A DNA stretch of 64,000 bases from assembly GCF_028553745.1 (NCBI RefSeq), contig NZ_CP067129.1, forward strand, positions 15,001-79,000, read 5' to 3'. The position numbers and the translations under genes are program-made. Under the pieces are notes generated by a model. That model was given only the letters and a program-made list of their open reading frames with translations. It was not told the origin of the DNA and did no database searches. This stretch comes from Paracoccus seriniphilus (GTDB lineage Bacteria; Pseudomonadota; Alphaproteobacteria; Rhodobacterales; Rhodobacteraceae). Positions within the stretch are counted from its first letter, which is position 1; the number at the start of each line of letters is the position of its first letter. Of this stretch, positions 8,321 through 17,140 are shown piece by piece.

Positions 8321-9502
8321 TCAGCAGCGCTCGATGGCCAGGGCGATGCCCTGTCCGCCACCGATACACATGGTGATCAGGGCGCGCCGGGCATCGCGAC
8401 GTTCCAACTCGTACAGGGCCTTGATCGTCAGGATCGCGCCGGTTGCACCAACCGGATGACCCAGCGCAATCGCGCCACCATTGGGATTGACCTTCGCGGC
8501 ATCCAGACCCAGCCCCTTGTTGACGGCCAGAGCCTGCGCCGCGAATGCCTCATTGGATTCGATGATGTCGAAATCCTGCACCGCCAGTCCGGTCTTTCTC
8601 AGCAAGGACTCAATCGCCGGAACCGGCCCGATGCCCATGACCTCGGGGCGCACGCCAGCCACCGAATAGCCCAGGATTCGCGCCTTCGGAACAAGACCGG
8701 CCTTTTCAGCGGCATCCGCCCGCGCCAGCACCACCGCCGCCGCGCCATCATTGATACCGCTTGCGTTGCCCGCCGTGACCGACCCGTCCTTGCGGAAGAC
8801 CGGTTTCAACCCGCCCAGCCTTTCAAGGCTGGTCTCCTTGGGGTGCTCATCCGTATCGAACAGTTCGACGCCCTTGCGGGTACGGATTTCGACCGGAACG
8901 ATCTGGTCGCGAAAATGTCCGGCGGCGATGGCATGGGCGGCAAGACGTTGGGACTGCAGCGCGAATTCGTCCTGCGCCTGGCGCGAGATATCATGCTCGG
9001 CGGCGACATTCTCGGCGGTGACGCCCATATGCCCGGTGCCCATCGGACAGGTCAGCGCCCCCAGCATCATGTCCAGCACCTTCTGGTCGCCCATCTTCGC
9101 GCCAAAGCGTGCCGTTGTCAGGGCATAGGGCGCGCGCGACATGTTTTCCGCACCACCCGCCACCGCAAAATCGGCATCGCCCAGCATCAGCGCCTGCGCG
9201 GCAGAGACGATGGCCTGCGCGCCCGAACCGCACAGACGGTTCACATTCATCGCGGGAGTGGTGTCGGGAATGCCCGCGTCCAGCATTGCGACCCGGCTGA
9301 GATAGGCATCCCGCGGTTCGGTATTGATGACATGTCCGAAGACGACCTGACCGATCCTGTCAGGCGCGACATTTGCCCGCTCCAGCGCGGCACGCGTCAC
9401 GATGGTCGCCAGTTCGATGGGGGTAAGGGCGGCCAGCTTGCCACCAAAGGTTCCGATTGCGGTGCGCGCACCGGACAGAATGACGATATCGTTGCCGGAC
9501 AT
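8321..9502 (-). CDS. Acetyl-CoA acetyltransferase (thiolase)
   Basis: A 393-residue type II thiolase, the usual length for biosynthetic acetoacetyl-CoA thiolases. The catalytic set is complete: nucleophile Cys91 in NRLCGSG, the NEAFA motif, His in GGAIALGHPVGATG and the second Cys in CIGGGQG near the C-terminus. It condenses two acetyl-CoA or cleaves acetoacetyl-CoA in the cytoplasm; PhaA-type use for polyhydroxybutyrate is possible, but no phaB or phaC is nearby, so I leave the symbol blank. ATG 9502 is preceded by GGAGGAGG at good spacing; the longer frame from 9538 adds only an acidic, unlikely extension. Confidence 0.92.
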   Translation of the reverse strand: MSGNDIVILSGARTAIGTFGGKLAALTPIELATIVTRAALERANVAPDRIGQVVFGHVINTEPRDAYLSRVAMLDAGIPDTTPAMNVNRLCGSGAQAIVSAAQALMLGDADFAVAGGAENMSRAPYALTTARFGAKMGDQKVLDMMLGALTCPMGTGHMGVTAENVAAEHDISRQAQDEFALQSQRLAAHAIAAGHFRDQIVPVEIRTRKGVELFDTDEHPKETSLERLGGLKPVFRKDGSVTAGNASGINDGAAAVVLARADAAEKAGLVPKARILGYSVAGVRPEVMGIGPVPAIESLLRKTGLAVQDFDIIESNEAFAAQALAVNKGLGLDAAKVNPNGGAIALGHPVGATGAILTIKALYELERRDARRALITMCIGGGQGIALAIERC

Positions 9503-9600
9503 TGGCTCTGCCTCCTCCGCTTCCTCGGAGGAAATCATAGGCGCGGACGATGATCTGACAAAGCACTGTTTGAATTCTGTCGCAACGTTAACCGGTGAAA

Positions 9601-9629
9601 TTGCGACTTGGGCGGAAAGCCCCTATCGT
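9601..9629 (+). promoter_or_regulatory. Candidate sigma-70-type promoter for the glycosyltransferase
   Basis: TTGCGA at 9601-9606 and TATCGT at 9624-9629 are separated by 17 bases. Transcription would start near 9636, downstream of the in-frame GTG at 9595, which supports the later ATG at 9661 as the gene start. Predicted by eye only. Confidence 0.35.
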
Positions 9630-9660
9630 GGCCCCGAACAATCCGCAACCGGGCTGCCCC

Positions 9661-10908
9661 ATGAGTGATGAGTTTGCGACCTGCCGCGACATGCTGGCCG
9701 ATCGGCGTTACATCCTGAGTTCGCTGGTTCCCTTTCACCGCGACCCTTCGGGGCAGGTCTGGGTCGGCGATCTGTGGCATCGCGACCTGATGATGCATCT
9801 GGAATATATCCCCGATCTGACCATTCTGGCCGCGCAGCTTCCAGGGCCACCCGAACCTGACATGCTGCCCGTCATCACCGGCCCCGGACAGAGGCTGCGC
9901 TTTGTCGCCAGCGGTCCGGTTCTGACAGGCCGACGGCAGTTGCCGCGGGCCCTGCCCCGGATGCGGCACGTCATGCGCGAGTTGCTGCGGGACGCAGATG
10001 TGGTTCACAGCGGCGTCGCAGGCTGGCCGATTCCGCCCGGAGTCCTGCTGAACCCCATGACCGTCAGGCGGAAAATTCCCCTGATCATCGCCATTGAAAG
10101 CGCCTTCTGGCGCATTCCCGAAGGCACCCGGGCCAGCCTGCGGTGGCGCATCGAGGCCGCCGCCACCGAGCGTTTCGCCCGCTGGTCCGCGTCCCACGCC
10201 GCCCTGGGTATCTATACACATCGTTCCTATGCCCAGTCCCTGCCTGTCCGCCCAGGGGCGGTATCCGCCGTCACCCCGGCATCCTGGATCAGGCAGAAAG
10301 ACGTGATGTCCGTCGAAGAGGTCACGGCCAGCTGGCGCGACAAGCCAGAGCAATTGCGGCTGTTGCTGGCCTCGCGCCTGACGGTGGAAAAGGGAAGCGA
10401 AACGGTGCTTGCCGCGCTGCGCCAGCTGGAAGATCAGGGCCATTCGCTGGAAATCGATATCGTCGGCAGCGGAGCAATGGCCAAAGACTTCACCCGATTT
10501 GCCGCGACCTCTCGCCATGTCCGGCTTACCATGCTGCCCGAGGTCGCCTATGCGACCGAATTCCTGCCCCTGCTTCGCAATTATCACGCCGTTCTGGTGC
10601 CCACGATCGGCGACGAACAGCCTCGCGTCATTCTGGATGCCTTTTCGCAGGGGGTGCCCGTCATTGCCTCGGACACTCCGGGGAACTGCGAGGTCACCAC
10701 GGCCGGAGAAAACGCCATCCTGGTCAAACGCGGCGATCCCGCCGACCTTGCGCGCGGCCTGTCTGCACCCGACCTGACCCCCGCGCGCCTGCAGAAGATG
10801 GCCGGCGCGGCGCGCGACAAGGCCTTCGCCTGCACCCATGAAATGATGCACCGTCAGCGCGCGGCCCTGCTGGTCAGGGCCCTCGCGGGCAAGATGCCGG
10901 CGCGATAG
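9661..10908 (+). CDS. GT4-like glycosyltransferase
   Basis: A 415-residue protein whose C-terminal half has the GT-B fold seen in family 4 glycosyltransferases: LLLASRLTVEKGSETVLAAL around residues 235-255, then IDIVGSGAMAKDF, and a nucleotide-sugar site EQPRVILDAFSQGVPVIAS with the E-x7-E style motif partly kept (D replaces the second acid). The N-terminal half is divergent. It transfers a sugar from an activated donor, presumably to a surface polymer or lipid, but no other surface-sugar genes are adjacent. The start at 9661 is chosen because of the promoter-like hexamers at 9601-9629; no ribosome site is visible. A ModE-like gene follows after one base. Confidence 0.75.
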   Translation: MSDEFATCRDMLADRRYILSSLVPFHRDPSGQVWVGDLWHRDLMMHLEYIPDLTILAAQLPGPPEPDMLPVITGPGQRLRFVASGPVLTGRRQLPRALPRMRHVMRELLRDADVVHSGVAGWPIPPGVLLNPMTVRRKIPLIIAIESAFWRIPEGTRASLRWRIEAAATERFARWSASHAALGIYTHRSYAQSLPVRPGAVSAVTPASWIRQKDVMSVEEVTASWRDKPEQLRLLLASRLTVEKGSETVLAALRQLEDQGHSLEIDIVGSGAMAKDFTRFAATSRHVRLTMLPEVAYATEFLPLLRNYHAVLVPTIGDEQPRVILDAFSQGVPVIASDTPGNCEVTTAGENAILVKRGDPADLARGLSAPDLTPARLQKMAGAARDKAFACTHEMMHRQRAALLVRALAGKMPAR

Positions 10909-10909
10909 C

Positions 10910-11260
10910 ATGAAACAGCCCCGCATCAAGCTGCGCCTGCAATATGATCCCGCGCTCGTGCTGGGTCCGGGCAAGGCCGAATTGCTGGAACTCATCGCCA
11001 GAACCGGATCGATCTCTGCCGCGGGACGCGAAATGGGCATGAGCTATCGCCGCGCATGGTCACTGGTGGATGAAATGAATACCGGCTTCATCCGCCCGCT
11101 GGTCGACAGCAGCCGTGGCGGCCCCGGGGGCGGTGGCGCCGTCCTGACCCCGACCGGACATGAGGTTCTGACGCATTTCCGGCGCCTGGAACAGATCCTG
11201 CGCGACCATGGCTCGCAGGATATCGAGGCATTGAATGCCCTGCTGAATCCGGAACGCTGA
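10910..11260 (+). CDS. ModE N-terminal-type winged-helix regulator
   Basis: A 116-residue DNA-binding protein with the LysR/ModE-type winged helix: LGPGKAELLELIARTGSISAAGREMGMSYRRAW matches the ModE N-terminal family, including the SxxxAA-x-MGMSYRRAW recognition helix, followed by the GGxxGGGAxLTPxG wing. It lacks the molybdate-binding TOBE/MOP domains of full ModE, so it is a stand-alone regulator of unknown effector. It sits one base after the glycosyltransferase and ends eight bases from convergent glpR. No molybdate transporter is in the window. Confidence 0.85.
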   Translation: MKQPRIKLRLQYDPALVLGPGKAELLELIARTGSISAAGREMGMSYRRAWSLVDEMNTGFIRPLVDSSRGGPGGGGAVLTPTGHEVLTHFRRLEQILRDHGSQDIEALNALLNPER

Positions 11261-11268
11261 CTCCGGAC

Positions 11269-12030
11269 CTATTCCGCGATCACCACCTGTGTTTCCCAGT
11301 CCTTGCATTTTTCCATCAGACGCGCAGGCAGGGGGCGGTCGACAAAAACCGCATCCAGTTCAGCCATCGAAATGATCCTGACCGGGGCCGAACGCTCCAG
11401 CTTGCTGATATCGGTGACCAGAAAGGTCTTGCGCGCCAGGCCAGCGATCGCGCGGCTGACCCGCACCTCGGCCATGTCGAAATCAAGCAGATCGCCATCA
11501 CCATCCAGCGCAGATGTGCCGATGATGGCGAAATCGGGCTTGAACTGTGCCATGAATTCCGTCGTCAGATCCCCGACAAGCCCCCCGTCCGACCGCCGCA
11601 ACGCGCCACCCGCAACCATGATGTCGCAGCTTTCATTGCTGACAAGGATATTGGCGACATTCATGTTGTTGGTGATCACGGTCAGATTGCGATGATTCAG
11701 CAATTCGCGTGCCACGGCTTCGGTCGTGGTTCCCAGGTTCAGAATGACCGAACTGTTGTCCGGAATCTGGCGCGCACAGGCGCGCGCAATGGCCGCCTTG
11801 GCAGCGTCATGCATGCGGCGTCGTTCCTCATAGCCGATATTGCTGACGCCACTGCGCAGCACCGCCCCGCCATGAACCCGGTCCAGCATGCCCTGATCCG
11901 ACAATTCCCCCAGATCGCGCCGGATGGTTTGCAAGGTCACATCGAATTTCTCGGCCAGTTCCTCGACACCAACCCGTCCCGCGGCCCGCGCCAGATCAAG
12001 GATTTCACGTTGACGGATATTCAGTACCAT
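11269..12030 (-). CDS. glpR: Glycerol-3-phosphate regulon repressor, DeoR family
   Basis: A 253-residue DeoR-family repressor closely resembling E. coli GlpR. The N-terminal helix-turn-helix (RQREILDLARAAGRVGVEELAEKFDV, TLQTIRRDLGELSDQG) is followed by HGGAVL, and the effector domain includes LNLGTTTEAVARELL, ITNNMNVANIL and GGALRRSDGGLVGD, all of which track GlpR. It should bind glycerol-3-phosphate and repress the divergent glpD and perhaps glpK. ATG 12030 is the start that gives the family N-terminus; a GTG six bases upstream is possible. The 142-base gap to glpD should hold its operator. Confidence 0.9.
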   Translation of the reverse strand: MVLNIRQREILDLARAAGRVGVEELAEKFDVTLQTIRRDLGELSDQGMLDRVHGGAVLRSGVSNIGYEERRRMHDAAKAAIARACARQIPDNSSVILNLGTTTEAVARELLNHRNLTVITNNMNVANILVSNESCDIMVAGGALRRSDGGLVGDLTTEFMAQFKPDFAIIGTSALDGDGDLLDFDMAEVRVSRAIAGLARKTFLVTDISKLERSAPVRIISMAELDAVFVDRPLPARLMEKCKDWETQVVIAE

Positions 12031-12080
12031 TTTCACAATCCCGGCTTGCTCTGCCCTCACGAAAGCGCCATGTGCGGTTT

Positions 12081-12127
12081 TTGTCAATTCGAATGAAAAC
12101 GCGCCAAAACGAAGATTCAAGTTGACA
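12081..12127. promoter_or_regulatory. Candidate GlpR operator and glpD promoter region
   Basis: In the divergent gap between glpR and glpD, AAAACG occurs twice, ten bases apart (within 12096-12111), flanked by TTCG (12088-12091) and CGAA (12110-12113), a loose dyad of the TTCG/CGAA type seen in GlpR sites. A TTGACA lies at 12122-12127; the matching -10 is poor. Assignment rests mainly on position. Confidence 0.3.
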
Positions 12128-12172
12128 TAACGCGCATTTCCATGATCGAATTGGCGCAGACAGGAGGGCCCC

Positions 12173-13723
12173 ATGGCTGATATCACCGATCTCTTCATCA
12201 TCGGCGGCGGCATCAATGGCTGCGGCATCGCCCGCGATGCTGCCGGGCGCGGCCTTTCCGTCCGTCTTGCAGAAATGGGTGATCTGGCCCAGGCGACCAG
12301 TTCGAAATCGACGAAGCTCTTTCATGGCGGCCTGCGTTATCTGGAATACCTTGAAATCCGGCTTGTCCGCGAGGCGCTGAAAGAGCGCGAAACCCTGCTG
12401 CGGGCCATGCCCCATATCAGCTGGCCGATGCGCTTTGTCCTGCCGCTGGACCCCAAGATGACCTTTGAATCGGACACGCCGGTCAGCAAGGCTCTGGCCA
12501 TGGTGATGCCATGGAACAAGGGGCACCGCCCGAATTTCCTTATCCGCGCAGGGCTGTTCCTCTATGACCATCTGGGCGGGCGCAAGATCCTGCCGGGAAC
12601 AAGCTCGCTTTCGCTGAAAGACAGCCCCGAGGGTGCACCGCTGCAAGATCGCCTGCAAAAGGCCTATGAATACAGCGATTGCTGGGTCGATGATGCGCGG
12701 CTGGTGGCGCTGAATGCGCGCGATGCTGCGCAGAAGGGTGCCGATATCATGGTGGGCGCCAAGGTGACCGAAGCCGTGCGCGAAAACGGCAACTGGCGGA
12801 TCACGCTCGATGACGGGCGGATATTTTACGCCCGCGCGCTGGTCAATGCCGGTGGCCCTTGGGTCGGCCGCGTGATCCGCGAAGTCGCCAATCTGGACAG
12901 CACCGAAACCGTCCGTCTTGTCCGGGGCAGCCATATCGTCGTGCCGAAGCTCTATGACCATGACAAGGCCTATTTCTTCCAGGGCGGCGACGGGCGGATC
13001 ATCTTTGCGATCCCCTATCAGGATGAGTTCACGCTGATCGGCACGACCGACCGCGACCACGACGGCAGCCCGCTTGACGCCACCTGCACCCCGGAAGAGC
13101 AGGAATACCTCTGCAAGTTCGCATCGGAATATTTCGCGAAACCGGTCACGACCGATCAGATCGTCTGGACCTATTCCGGGGTACGCCCTCTCTATGATGA
13201 CGGTGCCAAATCCGCGACCGCCGCGACACGTGATTACGTCTTGTCGCTGGACGAAAAGGGCGCGCCCTGCCTGCACGTCTTTGGCGGCAAGATCACCACC
13301 TACCGCCGCCTTGCGGAACACGCCATGGAAAAGCTGCTGCCCCATTTCAGCAAGGCTGGGCCCGCATGGACCGCTGGCGCCCCCCTGCCTGGCGGCGATT
13401 TTCCCGTGGACAGTGTTGATCAGCAAATTGCCCGATTGCAAGGCGACTATCCGTTCCTGAGCCCCAAATGGGCAAAGCGACTGGTGCGGGCCTATGGCAC
13501 TGATGCCAGAAGCATTCTGGGCGATGCAGTACAAGCCAGCGACTTGGGGCGCGACTTCGGCGCCACCTTGACCGAAGCGGAACTCCGCTGGCTGATGAGC
13601 CATGAATTCGCGCGCCATGCCGATGACGTCGTCTGGCGCCGTTCCAAACTGGGCCTGCGCATGAGCGCCGAGGAAATCGCCGCGATTGACGCATGGATGA
13701 CCAACGCCAGACAGGCCGCGTGA
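12173..13723 (+). CDS. glpD: Aerobic glycerol-3-phosphate dehydrogenase
   Basis: GlpD oxidises glycerol-3-phosphate to dihydroxyacetone phosphate at the inner membrane, passing electrons to quinone. The 516-residue protein has the FAD-binding start IIGGGINGCGIARDAAGRG, the SSKSTKLFHGGLRYLE segment of the family, SHIVVPKLYDHDKAYFF, DEFTLIGTTDRDHDG and GGKITTYRRLAEHAME. Length matches E. coli GlpD (501). AGGAGG lies seven bases before ATG 12173. It is divergent from its likely repressor glpR and followed by glpK after a 188-base gap that contains a terminator-like stem and a long inverted repeat. Confidence 0.96.
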   Translation: MADITDLFIIGGGINGCGIARDAAGRGLSVRLAEMGDLAQATSSKSTKLFHGGLRYLEYLEIRLVREALKERETLLRAMPHISWPMRFVLPLDPKMTFESDTPVSKALAMVMPWNKGHRPNFLIRAGLFLYDHLGGRKILPGTSSLSLKDSPEGAPLQDRLQKAYEYSDCWVDDARLVALNARDAAQKGADIMVGAKVTEAVRENGNWRITLDDGRIFYARALVNAGGPWVGRVIREVANLDSTETVRLVRGSHIVVPKLYDHDKAYFFQGGDGRIIFAIPYQDEFTLIGTTDRDHDGSPLDATCTPEEQEYLCKFASEYFAKPVTTDQIVWTYSGVRPLYDDGAKSATAATRDYVLSLDEKGAPCLHVFGGKITTYRRLAEHAMEKLLPHFSKAGPAWTAGAPLPGGDFPVDSVDQQIARLQGDYPFLSPKWAKRLVRAYGTDARSILGDAVQASDLGRDFGATLTEAELRWLMSHEFARHADDVVWRRSKLGLRMSAEEIAAIDAWMTNARQAA

Positions 13724-13796
13724 GAACACGGCAATCCGCCCGCGATCACCTGTGACGAATCGATGATTTGCCTTTATCTGAAACCGCAGCGAAAGA

Positions 13797-13830
13797 GGGC
13801 GCGCAGGATCGAACGCCCTTCTTCTTTGTT
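13797..13830 (+). terminator. Terminator candidate after glpD
   Basis: GGGCG (13797-13801) and CGCCC (13814-13818) form a stem with a 12-base loop, followed by TTCTTCTTTGTT. The T-rich tail is also the left arm of the inverted repeat at 13819-13891, so terminator and repeat are fused. Confidence 0.45.
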
Positions 13831-13891
13831 CAAATACCCTGATCCGACTGTGCCGCGAGGCAATCGTTCCGGGTATTTGGACGAAGAAGAA
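13819..13891. repeat. Long inverted repeat between glpD and glpK
   Basis: The 21-base arm at 13819-13839 matches the reverse complement of 13871-13891 at 19 of 21 positions; the loop is 31 bases. The right arm ends 20 bases before the glpK ATG, just ahead of its GGAGAG ribosome site. It could be a dispersed intergenic repeat, a regulator site or an RNA hairpin affecting glpK. Confidence 0.75.
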
Positions 13892-13911
13892 ACGAACATA
13901 GGAGAGCCGCG

Positions 13912-15387
13912 ATGACAATTCTTGCCATGGATCAGGGAACCACATCATCGCGCGCGCTGGTATTCAGCGACGACCTGCAGGTACAGGCCGCCGCCCAACA
14001 GGAATTTACCCAGCATTTTCCGCAATCCGGATGGGTCGAGCATGAAGTGGACGACATCTGGATGACCAGTGCGGCGACCGCACGTGGTGCGATCGAGAAG
14101 GCCGGGAACCCGCGCATCGACGCCATTGGCATCACCAATCAACGGGAAACGGTCCTCATCTGGGACCGCCAGACGGGGCAACCCATTCATCGCGCGATCG
14201 TATGGCAGGACCGTCGCACCGCAGACATTTGCGCGCGGCTCAAGAACGAGGGTACAGAACCCGAAGTGACGGCTGCAACGGGCCTGCTGCTGGATCCCTA
14301 TTTCAGCGCCACCAAGATCGCATGGATGCTGGATCGCGTCGATGGCGCCCGTGCGCGTGCCGAACGGGGCGAACTGGCGTTCGGGACGGTGGACAGCTTC
14401 CTGATCTGGAAACTGACAGGCGGCAAGGAGCATGTCACCGATGCCACCAATGCCAGCCGAACGATGCTCTATGACATTCGCAAGGGCGAATGGTCTGATG
14501 CCATGTGCAAATTGTTCAATGTGCCCAAGGCAATCCTGCCCGAGGTCAAGGACAGCGCGGCCGAGTTCGGCGAGACCCGCCCCGACCTGTTCGGCCGTGC
14601 CATCCCGATTCTGGGTGTTGCCGGCGACCAGCAGGCAGCTACGGTCGGTCAGGCCTGTTTCCAGCCCGGCATGATGAAATCGACCTATGGCACAGGCTGC
14701 TTCGCATTGCTCAATACCGGCGATCAGGCCGTCGCCTCGGAAAACCGCCTGCTGACGACCATCGCCTACCGTCTGGACGGCAAGACCACCTTTGCGCTGG
14801 AAGGCAGCATCTTCATCGCCGGTGCAGTGGTACAATGGCTGCGTGACGGGCTGAAGATGATCCGCGAGGCTGGCGAAACGCAAGAGCTGTCCCGTTCTGC
14901 CGAAGACAGCCAGCAGATCATCATGGTTCCCGCCTTCACGGGTCTGGGAGCGCCACATTGGCGACCCGATGCGCGGGGTGCGATCTTTGGACTGACACGC
15001 AATACCGGCCCTGCCGAACTGGCCCGCGCCGCACTGGAAAGCGTCGGCTTCCAGACACGCGACCTTCTGGAAGCCATGCGCGCGGATTGGAACGGAGCAG
15101 GCGATGCGGTGCTGCGCGTTGACGGCGGCATGACTGCCAGCGAACCCGCGATGCAGTTCCTGGCTGATATTCTGGGTGCGCCGGTGGACCGCCCCATGAA
15201 CACGGAAACAACGGCACAGGGTGCGGCTTGGCTTGCCGGATATCGTGCCGGTCTGTGCCCCGCCCCGGAAGAATACGCCAAGGCCTGGCGTCTGGACCGG
15301 CGCTTCGAACCCGCCATGGATCAGGCGCTGCGGGATCGGCGGTATTCCGCGTGGCAGCGGGCGGTCAATGCCGTCATCTCGGTCTGA
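13912..15387 (+). CDS. glpK: Glycerol kinase
   Basis: GlpK phosphorylates glycerol with ATP to give glycerol-3-phosphate, the substrate of GlpD and ligand of GlpR. The 491-residue protein is of normal length, with [14 protein letters not shown] at the N-terminus, [23 protein letters not shown], the second phosphate motif [13 protein letters not shown] and the FGGY signature region ([20 protein letters not shown] and VDGGMTASE). GGAGAG precedes ATG 13912. Unlike many glp loci there is no glpF facilitator or ABC transporter here, so uptake must be encoded elsewhere or rely on diffusion. Confidence 0.96.
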   Translation: MTILAMDQGTTSSRALVFSDDLQVQAAAQQEFTQHFPQSGWVEHEVDDIWMTSAATARGAIEKAGNPRIDAIGITNQRETVLIWDRQTGQPIHRAIVWQDRRTADICARLKNEGTEPEVTAATGLLLDPYFSATKIAWMLDRVDGARARAERGELAFGTVDSFLIWKLTGGKEHVTDATNASRTMLYDIRKGEWSDAMCKLFNVPKAILPEVKDSAAEFGETRPDLFGRAIPILGVAGDQQAATVGQACFQPGMMKSTYGTGCFALLNTGDQAVASENRLLTTIAYRLDGKTTFALEGSIFIAGAVVQWLRDGLKMIREAGETQELSRSAEDSQQIIMVPAFTGLGAPHWRPDARGAIFGLTRNTGPAELARAALESVGFQTRDLLEAMRADWNGAGDAVLRVDGGMTASEPAMQFLADILGAPVDRPMNTETTAQGAAWLAGYRAGLCPAPEEYAKAWRLDRRFEPAMDQALRDRRYSAWQRAVNAVISV

Positions 15388-15406
15388 TTTCAGGGTTTGT
15401 GATTTC

Positions 15407-15452
15407 CCCTCTGGTCATTTTCCCCTAGTATCGCGTGAAAACGACCAGAGGG
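15407..15452. promoter_or_regulatory. Dyad over the ribosome site of the SLT lipoprotein gene
   Basis: A perfect 10-base arm (15407-15416, CCCTCTGGTC) pairs with 15443-15452 (GACCAGAGGG). The right arm runs into the GAGGGCAGG ribosome site of the next gene, so in RNA it could hide the site; as DNA it could be an operator. TTCCCCT is also directly repeated within the region. Confidence 0.4.
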
Positions 15453-15456
15453 CAGG

Positions 15457-16038
15457 ATGAACAGGTTTCTGAAACTCGCAATCGTCGGGCTCGTCGCGTC
15501 ATGTGGAGGCGGCACACATAAGGCACCGCGCAATCTGGACAATGCCTGTGCGATTGTCGCCGAGCGCCCCGCCTATCTGCGCGCGATGAAAAAGGCAGAG
15601 CGGCGCTGGGGCATTCCCGTTCACGTTCAGATGGCCGCAATCCATCAGGAATCGAAATTCGTCGCGGACGCCAGAACCCCGCATCAATATGCGCTTGGGG
15701 TGATTCCCATTGGTCGGCAAAGCAGTGCCTATGGATATTCCCAGGCACTGGACGGCACCTGGGAAGAATACAAGGCAGAAACCGGAAACCGCCGCGCCAA
15801 ACGCAATGACATCAGCGATGCGACTGATTTCATGGGCTGGTACATGGATGGCTCGACCCGGGCATTGGGCATTTCGAAGTGGGACGCGACATCGCAATAT
15901 CTGGCCTATCACGAAGGCCGCACGGGATATGCGCGCAAATCCTATCGGTCCAAGAGCTGGCTGATGCGCGTTGCCTCGAAGGTCGGCGCACGCGCGCGCA
16001 TGTATCGCAGCCAGCTCGTGTCATGTGGCAAGGCATGA
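15457..16038 (+). CDS. Lytic-transglycosylase-like (SLT) lipoprotein
   Basis: A 193-residue probable outer- or inner-membrane lipoprotein: the signal peptide ends in the lipobox VASC with the lipidated Cys at residue 16. The body has the SLT-type catalytic pattern, MAAIHQESKF with Glu65 as the likely acid, and a YGYSQALDGTWEEYK segment like the GxMQ-type loop of lytic transglycosylases. Such enzymes cleave the MurNAc-GlcNAc bond of peptidoglycan. The tail is strongly basic. It follows glpK by 69 bases with an inverted repeat across its ribosome site, suggesting separate control. Confidence 0.8.
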   Translation: MNRFLKLAIVGLVASCGGGTHKAPRNLDNACAIVAERPAYLRAMKKAERRWGIPVHVQMAAIHQESKFVADARTPHQYALGVIPIGRQSSAYGYSQALDGTWEEYKAETGNRRAKRNDISDATDFMGWYMDGSTRALGISKWDATSQYLAYHEGRTGYARKSYRSKSWLMRVASKVGARARMYRSQLVSCGKA

Positions 16039-16098
16039 TCGCGGGCTTGCCAAATCCCTTCTGTCAGGCCGATATGGCGAAAAGCGTCAGGAGGATCG

Positions 16099-16527
16099 AT
16101 GCAGCATCAGGACGACCTTGACATCAGACTGGCGAGAGTACGGACAAATTTTGCCGAACATCTGGGCGCACGCATGACACTGGCCACGCCGGACCGGGTC
16201 GAGTTCGAAATGAAGGTCACCTCCTTCCTGGCAAATACCAATGGCGTGCTGCATGGCGGTGCGATCATGGGGCTGGCAGACAATGTCGGCGGCGTTGCAA
16301 CCATTCTGAACCTTCCCGAAAACCGCAACACCACAACCATCGAAAGCAAGACGAACTTCATGCGCCCGGTACGGATGGGGGAAACCGTGCGCGCCGTGGC
16401 CGAGCCCCTGCATCGCGGCAAGACCACACAGGTCTGGCAGACGCAGATCATGCGCGAGGACAACAAGGTCGCGGCGATTGTGACGCAGACCCAGCTTGTG
16501 CTTGAATGGCGTGACCGTCCTGACTGA
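16099..16527 (+). CDS. PaaI-type hot-dog thioesterase
   Basis: A 142-residue protein with the PaaI/YdiI-like thioesterase motif NGVLHGGAIMGLADNVGG, in which the HGG and the following Asp form the active site, then ESKTNFMRPVRMGETV of the second half of the fold. Such enzymes hydrolyse aromatic or short acyl-CoA esters. A strong AGGAGG lies six bases before ATG 16099. It is close to the following GST gene (25 bases) and probably cotranscribed. No phenylacetate-pathway genes are near, so I do not use the paaI symbol. Confidence 0.85.
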   Translation: MQHQDDLDIRLARVRTNFAEHLGARMTLATPDRVEFEMKVTSFLANTNGVLHGGAIMGLADNVGGVATILNLPENRNTTTIESKTNFMRPVRMGETVRAVAEPLHRGKTTQVWQTQIMREDNKVAAIVTQTQLVLEWRDRPD

Positions 16528-16552
16528 CAGGCGGTCGCGAAAGGATGACGTC

Positions 16553-17140
16553 ATGTATACCGTGATCGGGACATCGAAGAGCCGCAGCATGCGCGTGTTG
16601 TGGATGCTGGAAGAGCTGGGCCAGCCCTACAAGCATATCAAGGCCAATCCCCATAATGAGGATGTGATCGAATTCAATCCGGCGGGCAAGGTGCCGGTCC
16701 TGATCGATGACGGAACCCCGATCACCGATTCGACCGCCATCCTGACCTATCTGGCTGACCGGCATGGCGATTTCACCTATCCGGCCGGAACGATTGACCG
16801 CGCACGGCAGGACAGTCTGACGCAATTCCTGCTGGATGAATTCGATGCGGCCCTTTGGCTGGCCGCACGCCACAGCTTTGTCCTGCCCGAGGAAAAACGC
16901 CTTGGCGCGATCAAGAACACCCTGCGGTGGGAGTTCGAGCGCAGCCAGAAAACCCTGGTTCACCGGATCGGCGAGGGTGAATTCGTCATGGGTGACCGGA
17001 TGACCGTGCCAGATCTGATTCTGACCCATTGCCTGACATGGGCGCTGTCCGCCAAATTTCCGGTCGTCGAGCATCGACTGACCACCTATCTGGAACGCAT
17101 GCGCGGCCGCCCGGCCTATCTGCGCGCCGCCAACCTATAG
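16553..17140 (+). CDS. Glutathione S-transferase family protein
   Basis: A 195-residue cytosolic GST. The N-terminal thioredoxin-like domain shows MYTVIGTSKSRSMRVLWMLE, where the Ser residues take the place of the usual catalytic residue, and the glutathione-binding cis-proline region GKVPVLIDDGTPITDSTAILTYL. The C-terminal helical domain ends with PAYLRA. Substrate unknown. I start at ATG 16553 because an upstream GTG would add residues not part of the fold. Its last six bases overlap the convergent flavoprotein gene. Confidence 0.87.
   Translation: MYTVIGTSKSRSMRVLWMLEELGQPYKHIKANPHNEDVIEFNPAGKVPVLIDDGTPITDSTAILTYLADRHGDFTYPAGTIDRARQDSLTQFLLDEFDAALWLAARHSFVLPEEKRLGAIKNTLRWEFERSQKTLVHRIGEGEFVMGDRMTVPDLILTHCLTWALSAKFPVVEHRLTTYLERMRGRPAYLRAANL

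Noticed and set aside
9595..9660. Earlier GTG start for the glycosyltransferase
   Set aside because: It lies upstream of a promoter-like hexamer pair whose start point would be near 9636, so it would not be transcribed from there.
12005..13948. Leftward 647-codon frame across glpD
   Set aside because: Antisense to glpD, which has full FAD and GlpD motifs. High GC keeps the opposite frame open by chance.
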